From Camellia lanceoleosa (taxonomy: Eukaryota; Streptophyta; Magnoliopsida; Ericales; Theaceae): 64,000 bases of DNA. Shown piece after piece: positions 56,650 to 64,000 of this stretch. Every line of letters begins with the position of its first letter. Position 1 is the stretch's first letter. Made by a program: the position numbers and the translations under genes. The stretch lies in contig CM045761.1 of the NCBI GenBank assembly GCA_025200525.1, forward strand, positions 100,850,182 to 100,914,181, given 5' to 3'. The notes under the pieces are model-generated. The model searched no databases and was not told the DNA's origin. It saw only the letters and a program-made list of their open reading frames with translations.

Positions 56650-59600
56650 TGGATCCTATTTTTGATCTGCGAGTTCTGTCAGCTTTTTGCTTGATTCAGG
56701 GCTTGGAATCCCTTCTATAGGAGCCGACCAGACCTTCAATGGTCTTCCCTGGTGTTTGCTGCTCCTAGCTGGTTTTTTGGTCTCACAGCTCTATTTACGG
56801 GTGTTCTAAAATGTGTTTGCCTCAGTTTTTGCCTTTTCTGGGCTATTTTTGGCTTCTTTGAGACTGTTTTTCTTGCTTACTGAGGCTGCTACACCTTCCT
56901 CTCTATTTTTGGGGTATAGCTGTGTTTTCTTAGTCCATGGCTTATGACGGCTAGAACCCTGTAGTCAGTGAGGCAAAAGGTTTGGGTCCTACTATACCTA
57001 TCGGTGATAAGTTGATAACTCCTCTCTTCATCTAACTTCTGTCAAGTTGGATGGCACCAACTATTTGGTTTGGTCACGTTCTTTTTAGTTGGCCATCATT
57101 GCTCATGGTATGTTAGGTTACGCAACAGGAGTTACTAAGGCTCCCAAGGAGGATGGACCAACACGTGACAAATGAAATAAGAAGAATGCCCTTGTTATGA
57201 CCTGGTTAATCAATTCAATCCACCCACCATTAGACGGTCCTTTGTGTTGATGGACATTGCTCATGAGATTTGGACTGCTGCCTCCAAGATGTATTCTCAA
57301 TAAGGTAATGATGCCCAAGCATACGAACTACTAAAAAAGATTCGGGTTGCAAACTACTATCAGAACTTCCAAGTTGTATGTTCCCAAGATGTTGCTACAT
57401 TTCAATAGATGGTGTCCAATGAGCGTGTCTATGATTTTCTTGCTGGTCTCAACTTGGAGTATGATTAGATTCATGTTCAGGTTCTCAACCACCAGTCGTT
57501 TCCTACTGTGCTTGAAGCCTATGCTTATGTTCTACAAGAAGAGAGCCAGCAAAGTGCTATGGTTCATCAGCCTCTTCAAGACCGGTCTATTTTAGTTGTT
57601 TCTTCTACTCCCACAGATGGGAAATTTGGTCCATCTAAGTCTAGGGGTAAAGGTTCCTCTAGTACTCGTGATCAGATTATCTGTGATTATTGTGGGAAAG
57701 AATGACATGATCAGGAACATTGCCGGAAGTTACATGGTCATCCTAACCAAGGGAGAGGTAGTGGTTGTGCTGGTACTGATGACCGCAATGGCACTATTCA
57801 CTCTCATGCACACCTATTGGAATCCTCTACTAGTACTTTGGGTGACCCTGCAGCTTTTTCCCATGATGAGTTACACACTCTTTGGCATCTAATGGCTCAG
57901 CTTGATTCTTCTCCTGCTTCCACTTTCTGCTTTTGCTTCTGCTTCTAATCCTCCTTCCTCTAACTTTGCTTCCATAGGTATTTCTACACGTGACTTGAGT
58001 GTTGTCTCTTCATTCCCTTGGATTATTGACTCCGGTGCTACCAATCATATGACAGGTTTGTCCACCCTTTTCCACTCTTACTCTCCTTGTTCTTGCAAGG
58101 ATAAAATAGGAGTGCCTGATGGGTCCTTATCCTTTGTGTTTGGGACAAGCTCTATTCACTATTCTCCCTCTATTTCCCTCTCCTCTGTTCTTCATGTTCC
58201 CAACTTCTCTACTAATTTACTGTCTATTAGTCATATTATCAATTCCTTAAATTGTTTCATAACCTTTTTCCCTTCTCATTGTTTTTTCAGGAACTAGGTA
58301 TAGGGAGAATGATTGGCACTGGTAGAGTACATGAGGGATTGTATTTTTTGGATGATGGATCTTTTGTCACTCACCAAGCTCTTTAGACAACCAGCACTTC
58401 ATCCCTCTCTCTATCACATCAGTGGCATAGGAGTTTAGGCCATCCCTCCATTTCAATTTTGAATGAACTTTTCCCTAGTCTAGTGAAGGATTGTGATTGG
58501 AATAATTTTCATTGTAATGTTTGTAAGTTTGAAAAAGATAAAAGATCTTGTTTTCCTTCAGTTAATAAAAGAAGTATGTTTCCATTTATAGTTATTCATT
58601 CTAATGTATGGGGTCTCTCTCATGTTATGTCTGTATCTGGTTATCAGTGGTTCGTCACTTTTATTAACTGTTATTCTCGAGTAACTTGGGTTTACCTACT
58701 TCGCACCAAAAGTGAGGTCTTTTCTTGATTTCAAACATTTCATAAGATGATGCATACTCCGTTTGCCACCCAAATTAAAGTCCTTCAGAGTGACAATGGT
58801 ACTAAGTATATTGACGGCAAATTTCGGGCATATCTTGAGGCTCATGGTATTCTTTATCAAACCAGTTGTGTTGGCTCCTCCGAACAGAACTGTGTTGCTG
58901 AACGCAAAAACCGTCATCTTCTTGAAGTTGCTCATGCACTTATGTTCACGATGCGGGTTCCTAAACCATTCTAGGGTGATGTGCCTGCTAGTGTCCTCCA
59001 GTTTCAACACCCCCTTGCTCTTCTTCCTCACATGTCTATACACCCTCTCCCTTCCTCCTAAAGTGTTTGGCTGTGTTTGCTTTGTTCACATTTCTCGTTC
59101 TACTTGGAGCAAACTGAACCCCAAGGCTCTGCAGTGTGTCTTCATTGGTTATTCCTCCACCAAAAAGGCTAAAAGTGTTATGATTCTCACTCTCAGAAAG
59201 CATATGTTACCATGGATAACACTTTTTGTGAGTCTGAGCCCTTCTTCCGAGACCAATCTCTTCAAGGGGAGGTTTCATCAACAGAAGAGATTGTTTCTTC
59301 TAATCCATTATTTTCTACTATTTGTTGTGAGAGGGGAGGGGGGGGGGGGGGAGGCACCATATTGTAAGAAGGATATGAATAAGTGTGTTCAGAGGGAGTC
59401 TAGTAGGTTGGATAAACCCAATTGTGTTCAAGGAGAGTCTAGTAGGTTGGATAGACCAGATTGTGTTTAGAGGGAGTCTAGTAGGTTGGATAGACCAGAT
59501 CTTCAGACCTACTCTCGGCGACAAAGGGAACAGTCGAGTTATGTGCCGCCATGCCAATCACCACCTCCAACTCCAGTTCCTAATTCTTCTATGGAATCTT

Positions 59601-61252
59601 CAAGTAATGAGTCTTTGGTTACTTCTCCTACTACTCCTGTTGATGATTCAAATCTTTCTATTGCTATTAGGAAAGGTGTTAGAACTTGCACTCAACATCC
59701 TATTTCTAAATTTGTGTAATGATTCCTTATCTTCGTCGTATCGTGCCTGTGTTTCGTCTTTGTCTTCTGTCTCTATTCCGCAGAATTGGAAGGAAGCACT
59801 CACTGATCCTAAGTGGAAATAAGCTATGTCAAAGGAGATGAGAGCTCTAAGTAAGAATGGCACTTAGGAGTTAGTTTCTCTACCATCGGGTAAAAGACTT
59901 GTGGGTTGCAAATGGGTGTTTACAATTAAGCAGAAGACCAATGGGACTATTGAGAGATATAAGGCAAGACTGGTCGCTAAAGGGTTCACTTGGACGTATG
60001 GCATTGATTATTAGGAGACCTTTGCTCCGGTGGCTAAAATGAATTCTATTCGTGTCCTTCCCTATGGAGCAAATCTGGGTTGGCCGTTACAACAGCTTGA
60101 TGTAAAGAATGCTTTTCTTCATGGTGATCTAGAAGAAGAAGTGTATATGGATGTTCCTCCAAGTTTCTCTTCTACAACCACTGATGGGAAGGTTTGTCGA
60201 TTAAAGAAGATTTTGTATGGATTGAAACAGTCTCTTAGAGTCTAGCTTGATAGGTTTCTTAAGGTGATGCTCAAATTTAGATAAAAGCAAAGTCATGCTA
60301 ATCATACTATAATCATCAAACAGTGTGGAAATAAAACTGCTATTCTTATTGTTTATGTGGATGACATAGTGCTAATTGGAGATGTCCCAAATCAAAGCTC
60401 AACTTTCCAAGAAGTTTGAAATCAAAGACCTTAGTCCTCTACAATATTTTATTGGGATTAAGGTTGCTAGATCGGATATGGGCATCTTTGTTTCTCAAAG
60501 GAAGAACATCTTGGATCTACTTGAGGAAGTAGGTATGTTGGGTTGTAGACCAACAGATTCTCCTTTTGAGGCCAATCACAAACTTAGCAGCAATGATGGA
60601 GATCGTGTAGATAAAGAAAGATATCAAAGGCTTATAGGGAGATTAATATATCTTTCTCATACTAGGCCAGATATTGCACATGCAGTTGGTGTTGTAAGCC
60701 AATTCATGCATGATCCTCAAACAAGACATTTGGATACAGTTAATTGGATCCTCAGATACCTCAAATTAGCACCTAGGAAAGGGATCTTGTTCTCCAGTCA
60801 TGGTCATTTGAGGATGGAGGCTTTCACTGATGTAGATTGGGCTAGTGCAGTTGATGATAGGAGGCCTACGTTAGGTTATTGCACTTTTGTATAAGGTAAT
60901 CTGGTGATTTAGTAGAGTAAGAAGCAAGTTGTTGTGGCCAAATCAAGTACAAAAGCTGAGTACCAGGCAATGGCGAATGGCATCTGTGAGCTTATGTGGA
61001 CCAATGAGGTTGTATTGTGATAATAAGGTTGCTATTAGCATTGTTCTTAATACTGTTCAGCATGATAGGACTAAGCACATCGAGATTGACAAACATTTTA
61101 TCAAAGAGAAAATAAGTAGCAGTGTGATTTGTATGCCTTTTGTGCAATCCGAAGATCAGTTAGTCAATGTTTTTACTAAAAGGTTAGGTAGTAAGGTTTT
61201 TCATCCCATTGTGTGCAAGTTGGACATAAGAGATATCTATGCACCAACTTGA
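56650..61252 (+). pseudogene. Copia 2 gag-pol, broken
   Basis: The gag region has VKLDGTNYLVWSRS near 57047. A CCHC knuckle at 57682-57723 has a TGA inside it. The protease reads WIIDSGATNHMTG (catalytic D at 58028). The integrase HHCC finger lies near 58438-58550, and the core has LQSDNGTKYIDG then ERKNRHLLEVA. An in-frame repeat follows (59384-59500). RT has [45 protein letters not shown] and YVDD (60353-60364). RNase H has TDVDWAS near 60828. The product ends MRDIYAPT-like (here IRDIYAPT) at 61251. Stops (mostly at Trp and Gln positions) and frameshifts break every domain. Confidence 0.88.
59384..59500 (+). repeat. 39-bp tandem repeat, three copies, in copia 2 pol
   Basis: Units start at 59384, 59423 and 59462 and encode 13-residue repeats (CVQRESSRLDKPN, CVQGESSRLDRPD, and a third with a TAG). 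They lie in the linker between integrase and reverse transcriptase, after a G run (59335-59351). Confidence 0.9.
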
Positions 61253-61259
61253 CGGAGAG

Positions 61260-61441
61260 TGTTAAGTTGGATAAAGGGTAGTTTTGTCTTTATGCACTTA
61301 TTTGATTAGTATAAATACAAATCATTATAGAGGGGAAAACCTAATCTTAGGCTTTGTGCCTCTTTCCTTTTAATCATTCTCTCTCTCTTTTATTTTCTCT
61401 TCGCTCTTCTTACTCTTAAACTTGTTCCTATAATTTTAGCC
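61260..61441 (+). repeat. 3' LTR of copia 2
   Basis: 182 bp, TGTTAAGTTGG to TTTTAGCC, with TATAAATA at 61310-61317. That box is missing from the 5' LTR, which has a deletion there. Confidence 0.9.
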
Positions 61442-61446
61442 AAATC

Positions 61447-62244
61447 TTTAATAAAACTCTTAATCGCTTGCCACTTATTTTAAATACAGTAATAGGAAGA
61501 GAAAAGCATACAGAGAAGATAGGGGAAGCAGGATGTTTGTGCCTGGGGAGGATAGGTCAAACTCTTAAACAAATTAACAATTAAAATTTATCCAGGTATT
61601 TAAATCAATTCAATTTGCCAATTCCAATATCTACATCATGCATGTATCATCCACACAATATAGCAGTTAATAAATCGAGATAATAGACACCGATATATGT
61701 GGAAAACAGTTCCGAACAACAATCGCCCTTAGGTGAAAAAAAGGACCATCTTGTCTATCAAAATCCATTAGACAGTATAATATAAAAAATAAAGTAAATG
61801 AAATTACAACTCAACCTAAATGTGTTAGCCTTGAAATCTTACCGTTCAAGCTCATAAACTCAAAATTCACTCACAAATGACTCTAACACTGCTGTCAATC
61901 TTCTCTTGTCTAGATCTCTGCTCCTTGTGGTTCATTTTGTGATTGACCAATTGGCTGAATAACCAATACAGTAGGCTGATCCAAGTGTGGTGAAGGATGG
62001 AGTTTTCAAAACACTTAACCGAAAAACACTGTGTATGATGTTATAATACATTAAATTCAGTTTCAATTCAAAGATGATTGAGAAACAAAAGTTTCAAGGA
62101 GTTCTTGAAACCTTGTGAATAGCATCTCTTTCAAAAACTGCTGATTTCATGTCAAATCTAAAAAGAAATCCTAACCCAAGCTTATATATGTTTTTCCTAA
62201 ATTAGAGACCAATCCGAACTAAAAACCATACATGCATTCAAGCA
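61447..62244. other. Spacer between copia 2 and copia 3, no gene seen
   Basis: AT-rich. I searched the minus strand for the missing first exon of the host gene and found no convincing transit-peptide-like open stretch. Confidence 0.45.
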
Positions 62245-62335
62245 TGTTTCTATTAACAAAGGTAATGCTGTGTATTATTCAATGATTAACCAAAAGCTAA
62301 AGTACAATATATATACTAAACTACCAAAACCCTGA

Positions 62336-62803
62336 GGCCCTGTTTGATTGTCCGGAGATAAAATGAAGGATATAATAGCCTTTGGGATTTACATGAGTGT
62401 ATGCAATGATAGGATATGTGTAGTGGATAACATATCCTACCATTCTTGTTTGTTAACTCAGGATATGAGTATTGGATATATCATATTTATGTTTGTTTAA
62501 CAAAAAATATTGTGGTATATAAGCAAATAATTTCCAAATTTACCCTCCTAACATACATAAATTATATATATTGATTAGAGAAAGGGGTATATATGTCTTT
62601 TCAATTCATATCTTGTCCCACTGGAGATTATATAATTGTTGGGGGGGGAGGGGGGTGTGGTATTATATATCCTGCCATTTTGGAGGATACACAATCCATC
62701 CACATATCATATCTCATTTAAAAAAAAAAATTACAAACAAGTGACATATGGGACCCACCAGATCTCCAATCCAACTATTTATCTCCAACCATCAAACAAA
62801 GCC
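62336..62803. mobile_element. MITE (Harbinger/Tourist-like), 468 bp
   Basis: The ends are GGCCCTGTTTGATTGTCCGG and, as reverse complement of the right end, GGCTTTGTTTGATGGTTGG, followed on both sides by AGATAAA. The flanking triplets are TGA and TAA, an imperfect 3-bp duplication as expected for PIF/Harbinger elements. AT-rich with GGATAT-type repeats and a G run (62641-62657). No coding capacity. It was inserted into the 3' LTR of copia 3. Confidence 0.75.
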
Positions 62804-62899
62804 TAAAGTCCTAATTACAAGCATAAGACTAAAATACCTTTAAGTGAAAGATAGAATAACAATAATATAAAATACAGATATTTCACACACACACCCTTT

Positions 62900-64000
62900 T
62901 CAATTGAGGATGCGAGCGCAAAAAGCACAGACAATTTGTCAAGAAGCAAACGAAAACGGGCTATAGTGTGAGTCTTCATAAAGAAGTCAGCCAACTAGAG
63001 AGAGAAAAGAACAAAAAGGATAGTAATAGTGCCAGCTTGAAGATGTTGCCTAACAAAGTGACAATCTATCTCAATATGCTTCGTACGCTTATAAAAGACC
63101 AAATTATGGGCAATCTATATGACACTTTGATTGTCACAATACAAAAAAGTTGAGGAAGAAAGAGAAACACCCATATCAGGATGAAGCCAACGAAACCAAA
63201 CTATCTCAAAAGTAGCATGAGTCATGGCACGGTATTCAGCCTCAGCGGTGGAGTGAGCAACAACAACCTATTTCTTACTTTTTCAAGAGATGGGAGAATC
63301 TCCTAGAAAAACACAAAGACCAAAGGTAGATTTGCGATTAGAGATATCACTGGCCCAATCAACATCAACATAGGAATGATGAGTCAAGTCCAAAGAAGCA
63401 GACAGAAGAAGGCATTGCAACAAAGTACCACGAAGGTAGCAAAGAGTACAGAGCAAGGCAGCCCAATAGATGGAACAAGGAGCAAAGACAAAATGGTTGA
63501 GAATGTGCACAACATAAGAGATATCGAGACGGGTCACAGTGAGATAAACAAGGCACCCAACCAACTCACGATAGAGAGTGGGATCCTCAAGAGGAATACC
63601 ATCAAAAGCTAAAAACTTAGCATGCAATTCAATAGGAGTGTCAACAGTTTTGTCATCAGTGAGATTGGCGCAAGAAAGGATACCACTAGCATATTTAGTC
63701 TGAGATAGAAGATACCCAGTAGGAGAAGTGGCAACCTCAATACCAACAAAATACTGAAGAGATCCCAAATCTTTCATCTCAAATGCCTAAAACAACTAAC
63801 GCTTAACCTCCTGAATAGTGTGAGAGTCGAATCCGGTAATGATCATATCATCCACATACAAGAGAAGGAGAACCAGGCCAGCAGAAGTACGACGAACAAA
63901 CAAAGTACAATCATGAAGACTTGGGCAAAAGCCAAGCTGAAGTGCAACAAAGTGAAATCTCTCATACCAAACACAAGAAGACTGCTTGCGACCATAAAGA
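62900..64000 (-). pseudogene. Copia 3 pol (RT C-terminus and RNase H), broken
   Basis: The longest open stretch is 63283-63777: MKDLGSLQYFVGIEVATSP, then PTLYRELVGCLVYLTVTRLD and VDVDWASDISNRKST. A stop precedes the SKK segment that follows. The RNase H tail (HIEIDCHFVRQHLQ, then LADFF) is readable with several stops down to about 62900. To the right, the YGRKQSSCVWYERF-like segment and YVDDMI are seen before the window edge. Confidence 0.85.

Larger units (their letters stand above)
55027..61441 (+). mobile_element. Copia 2: complete but decayed Ty1/copia retrotransposon with a MULE in its 5' LTR
   Basis: The 5' LTR (55027-55096 and 56341-56437) and 3' LTR (61260-61441) share GGGTAGTTTTGTCTTTATGC and AACCTAATCTTAGG blocks. 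The flanks are AAATC at 55022-55026 and 61442-61446 (perfect 5-bp duplication). The primer-binding site TGGTATCATAGAAGC is at 56438, and a short purine tract (CGGAGAG) precedes the 3' LTR. Length without the MULE is about 5.2 kb. It has copia domain order and many stops. Confidence 0.92.
62245..64000 (-). mobile_element. Copia 3: 3' part of a minus-strand Ty1/copia element, running off the right edge
   Basis: From right to left: RT with YVDDMI (plus-strand complement at about 63848-63862), RNase H, a polypurine tract GAAAAGGG (62901-62894) and a 3' LTR starting TGTGTGTGTG at 62893. The LTR has a MITE inside it and ends near 62245 (GTTAATAGAAACA); that end is approximate because the 5' LTR is outside the window. 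The proteins are closely similar to those of copia 1. Confidence 0.78.

Overview
This is nuclear DNA from a flowering plant, almost certainly a eudicot: AT-rich, intron-containing, and packed with plant-type transposable elements (Ty1/copia and Ty3/gypsy LTR elements, Mutator-like and hAT DNA transposons, a Harbinger-like MITE, TRIMs, and L1- and RTE-type LINEs). I see no bacterial operon, CRISPR array, rRNA or tRNA. The only host gene I can support is one interrupted gene on the minus strand.

Left part (1-32.9 kb): nested long-LTR elements. Element C (minus strand, Ty3/gypsy with a Tat/Ogre-like layout) runs off the left edge. It has a gag fragment at 1-309, a primer-binding site at 1531-1548 and a ~3.2 kb 5' LTR ending at 13708. 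Element A (1643-10577, duplication CAATG) sits inside that LTR, and element B (5295-10308, duplication ATACC) sits inside A. A and B are very long solo LTRs. B carries two tandem arrays, one built of 71-bp hairpin units. Further right are an older LTR remnant (13709-14416), a related LTR (from 15184), a solo LTR D (18587-22813) with a hAT element inside it, a probable minus-strand LTR (22814-24302), a Mutator-like element with a 9-bp duplication (24332-25350), a minus-strand solo LTR H (26522-29868) and a second Mutator-like element (31801-32937).

Middle and right part (33.4-54.7 kb): nine exons of a conserved plant protein of unknown function lie on the minus strand. They join in frame into about 278 residues, ending at a TAG stop at 33406. 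The N-terminal exon was not found. The introns carry a hAT MITE, two TRIMs, an L1 LINE tail, an RTE LINE tail ending a few bases from an exon, and a 13-kb intron holding an LTR (F) with a complete but decayed copia element (40940-45937, duplication GTAAC) in its first bases.

Right edge (55.0-64 kb): a second decayed copia (55027-61441, duplication AAATC) has a Mutator-like element in its 5' LTR. That element carries a single exon with both splice sites from a membrane-transporter-like gene, so it looks like a Pack-MULE. A third copia on the minus strand runs off the right edge, with a MITE in its 3' LTR. All copia and gypsy coding regions seen are broken by stops and frameshifts.
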